A stretch of 16,867 nucleotides of DNA, from the NCBI GenBank assembly GCA_026770585.1, contig MU646689.1:335120-351986 (forward strand). Direction: 5' to 3'. The position numbers were made by a program, and so were the translations under genes. This document shows positions 1-6,779 of the stretch, piece by piece. Below the pieces are notes generated by a model, which worked only from the letters and a program-made list of their open reading frames with translations, made no database searches and was not told where the DNA came from. The DNA comes from Baffinella frigidus. Its lineage: Eukaryota > Cryptophyceae > Cryptomonadales > Baffinellaceae. Every line of letters starts with the position of its first letter. Position 1 is the first letter of the stretch.

Positions 1-178
1 ACACCCTACACCCTACACCCTACACCCTACACCCCACACCCCACACCCTACACCCTACACCCTACACCCTCACCCTACACCCTACACCCTACACCCTACA
101 CCCTACACACCGCACCCTGCACCCTACACCCTCACCCTACACCCTACACCCTCACCCTACACCCTGCACCCTGCACCC
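1..178. repeat. Degenerate C-rich telomere-like array (CCCTACA heptamer)
   Basis: Near-continuous repeats of CCCTACA with interspersed CCCCACA, CCCTGCA and shortened CCCTCA units. This is a one-base variant of the CCCTAAA telomere C-strand. Having the C-rich strand read left to right at the left edge fits a left chromosome-end orientation. The array is degenerate and most later arrays have the opposite orientation, so it may equally be interstitial. Confidence 0.9.
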
Positions 179-198
179 AGTCGGCGGTAGCGAACTCC

Positions 199-310
199 GC
201 AACCCGAAACCCGAGATCTGACACCCGAAAACCCGAAACCCGAAACCTGAACACCTGCCACCTGAGCCCAGAACCCCACACCTCAAACCATGACCCCTAA
301 AGCCTGAACC
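199..310. repeat. Degenerate CCCGAAA / CCTGAAC heptamer array
   Basis: Imperfect 7-mers of CCCGAAA type give way to CCTGAAC and CCCTAAA-like words. It continues the C-rich orientation of the first array after a 20-base unique spacer containing GGCGGTAGCGAACTCC. Confidence 0.75.
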
Positions 311-664
311 CTACAACAGGCCTATCCGTTGACTAATGTTCGCGTCTCCTAATACAAATCTTCGCTCAGATTAGTCATCATCCACACACACCATTATCAG
401 GTTGAGTCAGCTTTTCTGTTCTTCTTCTTTATTACTCTCGATACAGGTCCTAGATAGGCCCTTTAGCCTTGAGTTGAGTGATACAATGTCTATGAGCCTC
501 AAGAACGAGCCCGCACCGGAGATAAAAATAGTCAGCTTTTCCGGTTAGTCGACATTATCAGGCTTATTCAACTGACGAGCGCGCTGTTGCAGGTGCGGAG
601 TGACCTGAAGGGCACGTCAAATGTCGATTGTGGGTGCGGGGCCGGACAAGAGACGGGTGGGGAT
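311..664. other. Region without recognised feature
   Basis: Non-repetitive sequence with no persuasive open frame, RNA gene or hairpin. A short motif (CATTATCAGG near GTCAGCTTTTC) occurs twice, at about 390-417 and 530-567, suggesting an old local duplication. Confidence 0.5.
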
Positions 665-726
665 CACCCCCGATTTAGAGGGGATATTGGTAGACCACCC
701 CCGATTTGGAGAGGACATTGGTAGAC
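665..726 (+). repeat. 31-bp tandem duplication
   Basis: Two adjacent 31-bp copies (665-695 and 696-726) beginning CACCCCCGATTT and ending ATTGGTAGAC. They differ at a few positions only. Confidence 0.85.
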
Positions 727-758
727 AAACTGTTAAGTCAACTACGGTGAACTGAAGG

Positions 759-781
759 GCCCCGGTCTACTAGACCGGGGC
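759..781. repeat. Perfect GC-rich hairpin
   Basis: Arms GCCCCGGTCTA (759-769) and TAGACCGGGGC (771-781) are exact reverse complements around a single base. It lies immediately before an AT-rich hairpin (800-841). A rho-independent terminator is not implied, because this is not bacterial sequence and no U-tract follows. Confidence 0.85.
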
Positions 782-799
782 TTTATAAGACTTGTATAT

Positions 800-841
800 A
801 TACAAGACTTGTATATGTATAGACATATACAAGTCTTGTAT
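800..841. repeat. AT-rich perfect inverted repeat
   Basis: Nineteen-base arms 800-818 and 823-841 (core ACAAGACTTGTATATGT) pair exactly around a 4-base loop. The AAGTCTTGTAT word recurs just outside the hairpin element at 844-947, so the two structures are nested or derived from one larger inverted repeat. Confidence 0.85.
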
Positions 842-843
842 GA

Positions 844-947
844 TACCCCTTAAGTGACCAGGCCTCCACATTTGGGGGCCTGAGGTCCTAGGCTGGTCCT
901 AGGCCCCTACCGTAGGGCGTATGCGCCTACTGGTCACTTAAGGGATA
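844..947. mobile_element. Hairpin element family A, copy 1 (MITE-like)
   Basis: Terminal inverted repeats TACCCCTTAAGTGACCAG (844-861) and CTGGTCACTTAAGGGATA (930-947) enclose a palindromic core rich in CCTAGG and CCTACCGTAGGG. It has the same length and ends as copies at 2334-2438 and 2767-2871. No coding capacity. TA at both outer edges is compatible with a Tc1/mariner-type or Stowaway-like non-autonomous element, but no transposase is present to confirm this. Confidence 0.75.
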
Positions 948-997
948 CATGCAAGTCTTGTATTCGAGACACCCCTGTAGCTGCGGCGCAGCCACCT

Positions 998-1101
998 ACT
1001 GGGGTACCTCCCTCATCACAACCCCCCCCCCCCCTAGGACCCTACAGAACATGTAGGCCGTACAGGGGGGGGCGGGGGTTCTTGTGAGCGAGGTACCCCT
1101 T
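998..1101. mobile_element. Hairpin element family B, copy 1 (diverged)
   Basis: Ends GGGGTACCTCCCTCATCACAA and its imperfect complement TTGTGAGCGAGGTACCCC mark a diverged member of the family seen at 1156-1273, 1546-1662, 2069-2173 and 2872-2995. The interior has a 13-base C-run and a CCTAGGACCCTACAG core. The outer TA is not clearly kept. Confidence 0.65.
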
Positions 1102-1155
1102 CATCGCGGGTGGGTGCGATGTGCGCCAACTTCGGATGAGGGTGTGGCGGGGGTA

Positions 1156-1273
1156 CAGGGGTACCTCGCTCATAAGAAACCGCCCCTTCCTAGGACCCTA
1201 CAGTAGGCCTGTGCCTAGGGCCCTCTGGTGGTCCCTAGGGGGGGGGCGGTTTCTTATGAGCGAGGTACCCCTG
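1156..1273. mobile_element. Hairpin element family B, copy 2 (MITE-like, TA-flanked)
   Basis: Terminal inverted repeats CAGGGGTACCTCGCTCATAA and TTATGAGCGAGGTACCCCTG, extended inward by GAAACCGCC/GGCGGTTTC, are flanked by TA on both sides (1154-1155, 1274-1275). The core has CCTAGGACCCTACAGTAGG and a partly complementary CCCTAGGG stretch. No coding capacity. TA flanks and length suggest a Tc1/mariner-type MITE. Confidence 0.85.
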
Positions 1274-1289
1274 TAGGTTGGCGGGGGTA

Positions 1290-1333
1290 CAGGGGTTACT
1301 CGAAATTGAGATTTTTTCGCGAGTCACCCCTGC
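1290..1333. repeat. Mini-hairpin sharing family B termini
   Basis: CAGGGGTTACTCG (1290-1302) pairs imperfectly with CGAGTCACCCCTG (1320-1332) around a T-rich loop. The first seven bases CAGGGGT match the family B terminus, so this may be a deletion derivative. Confidence 0.5.
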
Positions 1334-1545
1334 AGCGTGTGGTACGGAGGTTGGACAAGACACCAGGGGTGTGGTACGGGGGGTGGGTAAGACCCTGGAC
1401 GAGATGAAGCGTATATAAACTTTTTAGCAATGCTTTCCCGTGTCGGCTGGTATCTACCTTCACATGCCCGATGAAGATACCCTTTAGCCGGTTTCTGCTG
1501 CGCTCCTCTGCGCTGGGGGGCCTGACTCCGTGCGCGGTTGTCCTA

Positions 1546-1662
1546 CAGGGGTACCTCGCTCATAAGCAACCGACCCCCCCCTAGGACCACCGTAGGGCCC
1601 TAGGCTTAGCCCTACTGTAGGGTCCTATGGGGGCGCGGTTTCTTATGAGCGAGGTACCCCTA
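1546..1662. mobile_element. Hairpin element family B, copy 3 (TA-flanked)
   Basis: Same terminal inverted repeats as the copy at 1156-1273, with one change in the left arm (AAGCAACC for AAGAAACC) and the last base changed from G to A. TA lies at 1544-1545 and 1663-1664. The core reads CCTAGGACCACCGTAGGGCC. Confidence 0.8.
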
Positions 1663-1737
1663 TACCCCGAGGCGGGCCTGGCAGACGGGCCCACCTCGGG
1701 ATCAAGAGCGGCGGATGCGCTCCTGCGGGCCGTCCCC

Positions 1738-1946
1738 TCGAGACTGGAAGAGGGACTATTTTAAAAGTTTTGACTTTGCAAGTCCGTTACACGTGAAGAA
1801 AAAAGAGGGGTGTAGTAATTTTCGTACAAAAGGGGCGTTTGGTCACGTCCCCGCTCGAATTCGAGCGGGGTCGTGATCAAGCCTGCCCGTGACTGGTACT
1901 AAATTGAACAACCTCACTTTTAAAATGCCCCCTCTTCCAGTCTCAA
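1738..1946. mobile_element. Long hairpin element, family C-like (nested palindromes)
   Basis: Outer arms GAGACTGGAAGAGGG (1740-1754) and CCCTCTTCCAGTCTC (1930-1944) are exact complements. Next come ATTTTAAAAGT (1758-1768) and ACTTTTAAAAT (1916-1926). Inside lies GTGTAGTAATTTTCGT, the signature of the elements at 3317, 3975 and 11686, and a perfect 22-base palindrome at 1849-1870 with outer TCACG/CGTGA arms. No convincing 4-bp duplication was found here (CCCC left, GTGG right), unlike the other members. Confidence 0.7.
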
Positions 1947-2068
1947 GTGGGAAGCGGTCGGGTTTGACAATTGATTAACGCATGTCTTCCTCTCGGCGCT
2001 CCTGCGGGACGACCACGTGTGCCTCCCTGACAGGCCCGACTCGGGAGCTCAGGCGCAGATTACTCCTA

Positions 2069-2173
2069 CAGGGGTACCTCGCTCATAAGAAACCGCACCC
2101 CCCCTAGGACCCTAGGGATAGCCTACTGTAGGGTCCTAGGCGGATTCGGTTTCTTATGAGCGAGGTACCCCTG
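2069..2173. mobile_element. Hairpin element family B, copy 4 (TA-flanked, 105 bp)
   Basis: Terminal inverted repeats CAGGGGTACCTCGCTCATAA and TTATGAGCGAGGTACCCCTG with TA at 2067-2068 and 2174-2175. The most compact copy. The core CCTAGGACCCTA...TGTAGGGTCCTAGG is itself nearly palindromic. Confidence 0.85.
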
Positions 2174-2333
2174 TATTTCTTCGGTGGTGAGGTAGGAGTG
2201 AGAGGCGTTTTGAGAGTCATACACAGCACCACACACCACGCCCACCTTGTCTTCTGGCGTCTAGCAGTCGTGGTTTGACAATGTATTGGACACGGCTTTT
2301 CCCCGTACGCTCCTGCGGGACTATTCATGACAG

Positions 2334-2438
2334 TATCGCTTCAGTGGCCAGTAGGATCATACGCCCTACCGTAGGGCCCTAGGACCTGCCTAGGACCTCT
2401 TGGCAGTCAAATTTGACTGCCTGGCCACTTAAGGGATA
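2334..2438. mobile_element. Hairpin element family A, copy 2
   Basis: Arms TATCGCTTCAGTGGCCAG (2334-2351) and CTGGCCACTTAAGGGATA (2421-2438). It has the same 105-bp length and orientation as the copy at 2767-2871, with shared interior GTAGG..CATACGCCCTAC, CCTAGGACCTGCCTAGGACC and the perfect 20-base palindrome GGCAGTCAAATTTGACTGCC at 2402-2421. Confidence 0.8.
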
Positions 2439-2469
2439 GATCTCTCTCGCACGAAGAGCGGCGTGCTCT

Positions 2470-2670
2470 TACACGCCAGGTTCATAGGCCAACGTCCTGA
2501 AAACCGGGTAGTTCAGCCTACAGTATTGCCTACGGCAGGCCGTAGGGGCCTAGGGGGGGTCCTATGAAAAATCAGGTCCTAGGGGCCCTACGGCCTACCG
2601 TAGGCATTACCGTAGGGCTCACTACCCGGTTTTCCGGACGTTAGCCTATCAAGGTGGAACCTGGCGTGTA
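2470..2670. mobile_element. Nested 200-bp inverted repeat with family A/B-like core
   Basis: Outer arms TACACGCCAGGTTC (2470-2483) and GAACCTGGCGTGTA (2657-2670) are exact. Inner arms AACGTCCTGAAAACCGGGTAG (2491-2511) and CTACCCGGTTTTCCGGACGTT (2622-2642) differ at one base pair. The centre contains CCTACGGCAGGCCGTAGG and two CCTAGG-type words like those in families A and B. No coding frame. Confidence 0.75.
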
Positions 2671-2766
2671 GCGGTCGAGTTTGACAATTTATTAACCCCT
2701 GCTCCCCCCCCCGCGCTCACCCGCGTATCTGTCCCGAGGCAGGCCTGGAAGGTTCCTGTGTCCGCC

Positions 2767-2871
2767 TATCCCTTAAGTGGCGAGTAGGCTCATACGCCCT
2801 ACGGTAGGGCCCTAGGACCTGCCTAGGACCTCTTGGCCGTCAAATTTGACTACCTGGGCACTTAAGGGATA
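2767..2871. mobile_element. Hairpin element family A, copy 3
   Basis: Arms TATCCCTTAAGTGGCGAG and the complementary CACTTAAGGGATA end. The interior is nearly identical to the copy at 2334-2438, including CAAATTTG at the same offset. Its right end abuts a family B element, so the terminal TA is shared. Confidence 0.8.
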
Positions 2872-2995
2872 GGGGTTCCTTGCTCGTAAGAAAGCGCCAC
2901 CCCCTAGGACCCTACAGTAGGCCTACATGTACGCCTGGGGCCCTACGGTGGTCCCTAGGGGGGGGGGGCGCTTTCTGGTGAGCGAGGTACCCCTG
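2872..2995. mobile_element. Hairpin element family B, copy 5, abutting family A
   Basis: The left arm GGGGTTCCTTGCTCGTAAGA is diverged. The right arm GAGCGAGGTACCCCTG is intact and followed by TA (2996-2997). The interior has CCCTAGGACCCTACAGTAGG and a 10-base G-run. It appears to sit exactly at the terminal TA of the neighbouring family A copy. Confidence 0.7.

Positions 2996-2997
<2 letters not shown>

Positions 2998-3039
<42 letters not shown>
2998..3039. repeat. (CT)n microsatellite
   Basis: About 21 uninterrupted TC units. It lies between a hairpin element and CACGAAGAGAGGCGGG. The paralogous stretch at 2439-2460 has only ATCTCTCTCGCACGAAGAG, so the array looks like an expansion of a short pre-existing CT run. 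Confidence 0.95.
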
Positions 3040-3041
<2 letters not shown>

Positions 3042-3170
3042 GAAGAGAGGCGGGTACGGTCCTGCGGGACCACAACGTGTGCCTCTGGCGCCTCGGCCAT
3101 TAAGCGCAGCGCTCGCACCCACCTGCAGCGGGGCGCGAAGGGAAGCCATCCCCCGTAAGTCAAGAGTAGC

Positions 3171-3242
3171 CTCACAGGTCCGAATACGCTCCTCGCCGGG
3201 AAAACACGTCAGAGAAGCCTGGTCGCACCAGATCGGTGGGCC
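3171..3242 (+). repeat. Unoccupied host repeat copy (double empty site)
   Basis: Contains CTCACAGGTCC followed by ATACGCTCCTCGCCGGGAAA and CTGGTCGCACCAGATCGGTG in uninterrupted form. Diverged paralogues of its two halves, at 3296-3497 and 3955-4125, each carry a 140-bp hairpin element. This copy therefore shows the pre-insertion sequence at both sites. Confidence 0.75.
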
Positions 3243-3312
3243 ACTCGGAAATGCTGGAGGGGCCTATGATGGCATCACCCGTAAGTCGCGAGTAGCCTCA
3301 TACGCTCCTCAC

Positions 3313-3316
3313 AGGT
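3313..3316. repeat. Left 4-bp target duplication AGGT
   Basis: Matches AGGT at 3457-3460 on the other side of the hairpin element. The paralogous empty site (CTCACAGGTCC, about 3171-3181) has a single AGGT. Confidence 0.75.
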
Positions 3317-3456
3317 TTATCCGGGGAAACCTGTTTTTCTTTCATTTGATGGCAACGAAAATTACTACACAAATGCTTTAATATTACTAATAAACACGAA
3401 TTGTGTAGTAATTTTCGTAGCCATCAAATGAAAGAAAAATAGGTTTCCCCGGATAA
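3317..3456. mobile_element. 140-bp long-hairpin element, family C (TSD AGGT)
   Basis: Arms 3317-3372 and 3401-3456 pair at 54 of 56 positions around a 28-base loop. Ends are TTATCCGGGG and CCCCGGATAA. The inner arm ends CGAAAATTACTACACAA and its complement. The loop word CTTTAATATTACTA recurs in the elements at 3975 and 11686. Exact AGGT flanks and a paralogous single-AGGT site support insertion as a unit. It has no coding capacity and would be mobilised in trans if at all. Which transposase class makes 4-bp duplications here cannot be told from this window. Confidence 0.88.
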
Positions 3457-3720
3457 AGGTCCTCATACGCTCCTCGCCGGGAAAACACGTCAGACCATTT
3501 CGCGCAGGAAACGTTTCGTACCAGGTTTACGTGCGGTTCTATACTTTATTAAACGCTGCCTTTCCCCCTGCGGTCCTGCGGTCCTGCGGGACAACCACGT
3601 GTGCCTCTGGCGCCTCTGTCATCAGCCGCAACACACGCACCCACCTGCACAGGGGGGGCTCTGTTTCAAAGGCTGGTTCGGTCTCACCAATCTGGTGCAA
3701 CCGGGCTCTTTTTCGCTCCA

Positions 3721-3768
3721 AAGTTGACGGATTTGAACCACAACCCAAGAATGTCAACTTGTGAATAG
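3721..3768 (+). repeat. Dispersed repeat G, copy 1 (AAGTTGAC...GTCAACTT)
   Basis: Inverted 8-mers AAGTTGAC (3721-3728) and GTCAACTT (3753-3760), followed by GTGAATAGTCC. Related copies lie at 6707, 12461 and about 12932, with similar spacing and the same GAATAG tail. Confidence 0.75.
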
Positions 3769-3974
3769 TCCGCTACGGCGCCTTGCCATCAGCCGCAACG
3801 CACGCACCCACCTGCAGCGGGCGAACACTCGAGACCATTTCGCGTCTCACCTTGCCTTGTGGCGTGAAGCGGTCGGGGGGTGACAAATCTATTAAACAGC
3901 GCCCGTACCCACCTGCAGAGGGCTCTAATTCGTCAACTTTGGAGCAGGAAAAAAAAGCCTGATCGTACCAGATC

Positions 3975-4115
3975 TAATGCGGAAACGGTTTTAATTTAAA
4001 ACCGTTGGATTCAATGAAAATTACTACACGAATACTTTAATATTACTAGTGAAACTCATTGTGTGTAGTAAATTTCGTTGCTTGAAAGTTTTAAATTAAT
4101 ACCGTTTTCCTATGA
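3975..4115. mobile_element. 141-bp long-hairpin element, family C (TSD GATC)
   Basis: Flanked by GATC at 3971-3974 and 4116-4119. Ends TAATGCGGAAACGG and CCGTTTTCCTATGA; arms continue through TTTTAATTTAAAAC and ATTACTACAC with a few mismatches and one indel. The loop has CTTTAATATTACTA. The host junction AAGCCTGATCGTACCAGATC|GATCGGTGGG corresponds to the uninterrupted AAGCCTGGTCGCACCAGATC at 3215-3234 followed by GGTGGG. That makes GATC a convincing target duplication. Confidence 0.87.
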
Positions 4116-4178
4116 GATCGGTGGGAAAGAATCAGATTTTGAGGAAACACTTCAAACCCCTGCGTGCAAGAAACGTTT

Positions 4179-4379
4179 CCACGCCAGGTCATATGCGGGA
4201 TTTCCATACACACTCGTTCGCGCTACAAGTGTTTAGATGGCTTATCGTGGTACAGATTCTTAAAAATTCGCATGGCAATAGCTCCAATTCCCAACACTTT
4301 TGGCGTGTTTCCCGGGTAGAATCAACTTTACTCGAATATTGTGTGGTAAAATGAAATTTCGAATTTTGACCTGGCGTGG
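4179..4379. repeat. Inverted-repeat-bounded segment with dispersed repeat
   Basis: Exact 13-base arms CCACGCCAGGTCA (4179-4191) and TGACCTGGCGTGG (4367-4379). Inside, about 4217-4343 (TTCGCGCTAC to AGAATCAACTTTACTCG) is homologous with 10070-10170. No frame is conserved between the two copies. Confidence 0.65.
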
Positions 4380-4387
4380 CAGACCAG

Positions 4388-4490
4388 GTTTACATGTGGG
4401 TTTATGCTAAAACTACATGTGGTTTACATGTGGTTTTAGCACTAAAACTACATGTGGTTTTACATGTGGTTTTAGCACATGCGGTTTTAG
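4388..4490 (+). repeat. ACATGTGGTTTT short tandem repeat
   Basis: Repeated AACTACATGTGGTTTTACATGTGGTTTTAGCA-type words, with ACATGT palindromes every 11 to 30 bases. It ends in CCCCCACCTGCAAAAGAGGG, a relative of the CACCCACCTGCAGCGGG block seen at 3115-3935. Confidence 0.75.
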
Positions 4491-4808
4491 CACCCCCACC
4501 TGCAAAAGAGGGTGGCCTCGATTATCGATTACAGGGTTACCCCACTCACCACTCGGTGGGCTACGAGGGTTTCGGGACCCCAGATTCTGGGGGTAACGTG
4601 ACCAAATTTGCATCAAAAACGCCCCATACTCATACGGAGGCGCGCCTCTCAGTTTCTTCCTCAAAGTCTCAGCTGGGAGGTCACGTTACTGACGCGTAAA
4701 GCGTAACGCGACCACCAATTCCAGTGCGAAGCTACGTCATGGCCCTGCAACAACACATTTACAGATTGTGCATTTGATGGCCTCGAGTGGATGGGGAGAA
4801 AACTGGTG
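4491..4808. other. Region without recognised feature
   Basis: Apart from a small hairpin around GGGACCCCAGATTCTGGGGGT (4574-4593) and GGTCACGTTAC/GTAACGTGACC pairing (4592-4602 with 4679-4689), I see nothing recognisable. Open frames here are under 110 codons with no persuasive composition. Confidence 0.4.
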
Positions 4809-5052
4809 GGGTTTAAGGTTTAGGGTTTAGGGTTTAAGGTTCAGGGTTTCGGGTTTAGGGTTTAGGGTTAAGGGTTGAGGGTTTAGGGTTGAGCGGTTAG
4901 GGTTCAAGGTTCAGGGGTTTGGGTTTAGGATTTCGGGTTTCGGGTTTCGGGTTTCGGGTTCAGGGTTTGGGGTTCAGGGTTCAGGGTTCAGGGTCTAGGG
5001 TTTAGGGTCTACGATTTAGGGCTTATAGTTTCGGGCTTTGGGTTTAGGGTGT
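4809..5052 (+). repeat. Interstitial telomere-like array (TTTAGGG, TTCAGGG, TTTCGGG)
   Basis: About 34 heptamers with the G-rich strand on plus. Variants TTTAGGG, TTAAGGG, TTGAGGG, TTTCGGG and TTCAGGG are partly clustered: four TTTCGGG run together near 4930-4960 and three TTCAGGG near 4970-4995. Confidence 0.92.
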
Positions 5053-5139
5053 GCTTATGGGCGGAAACCTGGTCGCGAAAAACGCAGGGTCGAACGGATC
5101 CCGATTGAATCCCGGGCACTTGGAGCCATTCTCTGTCAG

Positions 5140-5590
5140 CTCCGACTGTCTTGTCAGCAGATCTGACTGTCTTGTCAGCAGATCTGACTGGCTTGTGCGT
5201 TTCAGGGCGGCGGAGGCAACGGCGGGGAGGTCGCTCAGCGTCCGCGCGATCCACGCCCCGCGCCCACTGGTTTAGGGCGTAGGGTTTAGGGAGTTGGAAC
5301 AGCAGCCCGGACTGGCTTGTCAGCAGCTGCGACTGTCTTGTCAGCAGATCCGACTGTCTTATGAGCAGATCTGACTGTCTTGTGAATTTCAGAGCGGCGG
5401 AGGCAACGGCGGGGAGGTCACTCAGCGTCCGCGCGATCCACGCCCCGCGTTCACTGGTTTAGGGTGTAGGGTTTAGGGATTTGGAACAGCAGCCTCGACT
5501 GTCTTGTCGGCAGATCCGACTGTCTTATCGGCAGATCTGACTGTCTTGTCAGCAGATCCGACTGATTCACGCTCCACGCCCACTCCGCGC
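5140..5590 (+). repeat. 187-bp compound tandem repeat with 21-bp sub-repeats
   Basis: The block CGGAGGCAACGGCGGGGAGG...TTTAGGGAGTTGGAACAGCAG starts at 5211 and again at 5398 (period 187), with few differences. A truncated third unit follows 5485. Between blocks are 21-bp sub-repeats of the form GTCTTGTCAGCAGATCCGACT. Each large unit ends in a short TTTAGGG run, so it probably evolved within a telomere-like array. Confidence 0.88.
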
Positions 5591-5762
5591 CCGGGGGGGG
5601 GAATCCCTTAGAAAACAAATGGCTCTAGTAATTATGCATAATATGCATAGTTGGCACGTTCTGTCGGAGGACGTGTGAAGGCGAACCGCTGCGATGTCTC
5701 ACCGGTCGTGCACGTAAAACAATAATAAACGGGACAAGACCAGGCGCGTTGGTCTCATATGA
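5591..5762. other. Region without recognised feature
   Basis: Unique-looking sequence with a G-run (5593-5601) and a small palindrome TATGCATAATATGCATA at about 5634-5650. No gene or element recognised. Confidence 0.4.
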
Positions 5763-6105
5763 CCTTCTTAGCTTGCACCAAACGTGACCAGGTGACTGTT
5801 CTATTTTGGGATCGTGACCCTTCGCAAAGCAGGTCTGATGACATGATGACCCCTACAATGCACCAGATGTCCCCTACAATGCACCAGATAGGGTAACGGA
5901 CCACCATGATGACCCCTACAATGCACCAGATGACATGATGACCCCTACAACCCTACAATGCACCAGATGTCATCAGACCTGCTTAAGAAGGCATCGCAGG
6001 CCTTCTGGACTGAAATGGGGAAGCCCTATAATTACCCATTATGGGCCCCTAATACCGAGTCCGGACGTGATGACCCCGAAATAGATCAGATTGGATCACG
6101 TGCGC
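5763..6105. repeat. Nested inverted repeat enclosing a minisatellite
   Basis: Exact arms GCAGGTCTGATGACAT (5829-5844) and ATGTCATCAGACCTGC (5967-5982), with outer weaker pairing of CCTTCTTAGC (5764-5773) to GCTTAAGAAGG (5981-5991) and of CTATTTTGGGATCGTGA (5801-5817) to about 6066-6084. The loop holds about four copies of GATGACCCCTACAATGCACC+AGAT. The loop is therefore a VNTR-like array, an unusual organisation for a MITE. Confidence 0.7.
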
Positions 6106-6278
6106 CGATTCTCATAGACGGCTCCAGTTGTGAATGAAAAAATGGTCCAAAAACGACGCCCTACCCAGGACGTGAAGAATTCTAAAAGGATTGTACAGGA
6201 AGTCTATAATAGCCCTGTACAAGTCTTAAAACCCTGGGCCTTTAAAAGCTAAGGGACTTCCCCCTCCGGGCGCGGTGA
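6106..6278. other. Region with one small hairpin only
   Basis: TTGTACAGG (6191-6199) pairs with CCTGTACAA (6214-6222). Otherwise nothing recognised. Confidence 0.4.
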
Positions 6279-6333
6279 AAGGTGTTTAGGGTTTGGGGTT
6301 TAGGGTTCGGGGGTTGGGTTTGAGGGTTGATAG
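6279..6333 (+). repeat. Short telomere-like array
   Basis: About seven degenerate heptamers (TTTAGGG, TTTGGGG, TTCGGGG, TTGAGGG), G-rich strand on plus. Confidence 0.85.
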
Positions 6334-6705
6334 ATGGAGGCGACACGCGAGAGCAGAAAGATGCACCAGAGAGTCGCCTACCCAGAGTCGTATATCACCA
6401 AGTATACAACGTATACGAAGATGAGGTTTCACATGATCGCCATATGCACGGCGCTTTCCGGATCCACGCTCGGCGCCCATAAAATAATTAAATTTACTGT
6501 AAATTTAAATAAATAAATTTACTGTAAACTTGGGGGGAAAGCGCCGTTTATGTGGAGGGGGCCGTTTCTGGCGGGGAAGAGCGCCTTTTCTCGAGAATTG
6601 CGAACGAAGTGTCAGCATGCAAATTCACTGCTTGTCAACCACCTAGCTCTGCATCATTCTATTTGGGCTCACCAATTCGGACTCGCCCAGGCCCTTTCCC
6701 GCTTC
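6334..6705. other. Region without recognised feature
   Basis: An AT-rich inverted/direct repeat of AAATTTACTGTAAA (about 6490-6530) is visible. The frames here are short and give no recognisable protein. Confidence 0.4.
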
Positions 6706-6706
6706 A

Positions 6707-6756
6707 AAGTTGACGAATATGTACCGCAAACCCAGCATGTCAACTTGAGAATAGCC
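6707..6756 (+). repeat. Dispersed repeat G, copy 2
   Basis: AAGTTGAC (6707-6714) and GTCAACTT (6739-6746) followed by GAGAATAGCC. Preceded by CTCACCAATTCGG, comparable to CTCACCAATCTGG before copy 1 at 3721, so the homology extends upstream. Confidence 0.75.
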
Positions 6757-6779
6757 TGACAGTCGACCCGCGGGAGGCG

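Larger units (their letters stand above)
1700..3935 (+). repeat. Repeated host block (GCTCCTGCGGGAC / GACAATTTATTAA unit)
   Basis: A diverged host unit recurs between the hairpin elements. One part reads about GCGGTCGGGTTTGACAATTTATTAAACGC (copies near 1952, 2265, 2671, 3535, 3866). A second part reads CGCTCCTGCGGGAC then CACGTGTGCCTC (near 1719, 1998, 2309, 3060, 3585). A third part reads CGCACCCACCTGCAGCGGGG (near 3115, 3628, 3803, 3903). Copies differ in length because hairpin elements and a CT microsatellite have been inserted. No frame is preserved across copies, so I treat it as noncoding. Confidence 0.65.

Noticed and set aside
1-178. True chromosome-end telomere
   Set aside because: Orientation fits, but units are CCCTACA rather than CCCTAAA and degenerate, and many similar arrays are interstitial, so this cannot be claimed.
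759-781. Rho-independent transcription terminator
   Set aside because: Perfect GC hairpin but no T-tract, no upstream gene and a eukaryotic context.
1738-1946. 4-bp target duplication for this hairpin
   Set aside because: Flanks next to the arm ends are CCCC and GTGG and do not match, so it is not counted with the 4-bp-TSD copies.
3079-3381. 100-codon plus-strand open frame
   Set aside because: It runs across repeated host blocks and into a 140-bp hairpin element, and the paralogous blocks do not keep the frame.
5090-5120. tRNA-like T-loop (GATTGAATCCC)
   Set aside because: No matching acceptor stem, D-loop or anticodon arm, and the GTTCRANYC consensus is not met.
5140-5565. CRISPR-like spacing of 21-bp repeats
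   Set aside because: The spacers are themselves repeats (187-bp period), and some repeats are directly adjacent.
5848-5969. CRISPR-like array of about 24-bp repeats
   Set aside because: Repeats are directly adjacent or irregularly spaced without unique spacers of constant length, and the sequence is eukaryotic; it is a minisatellite.
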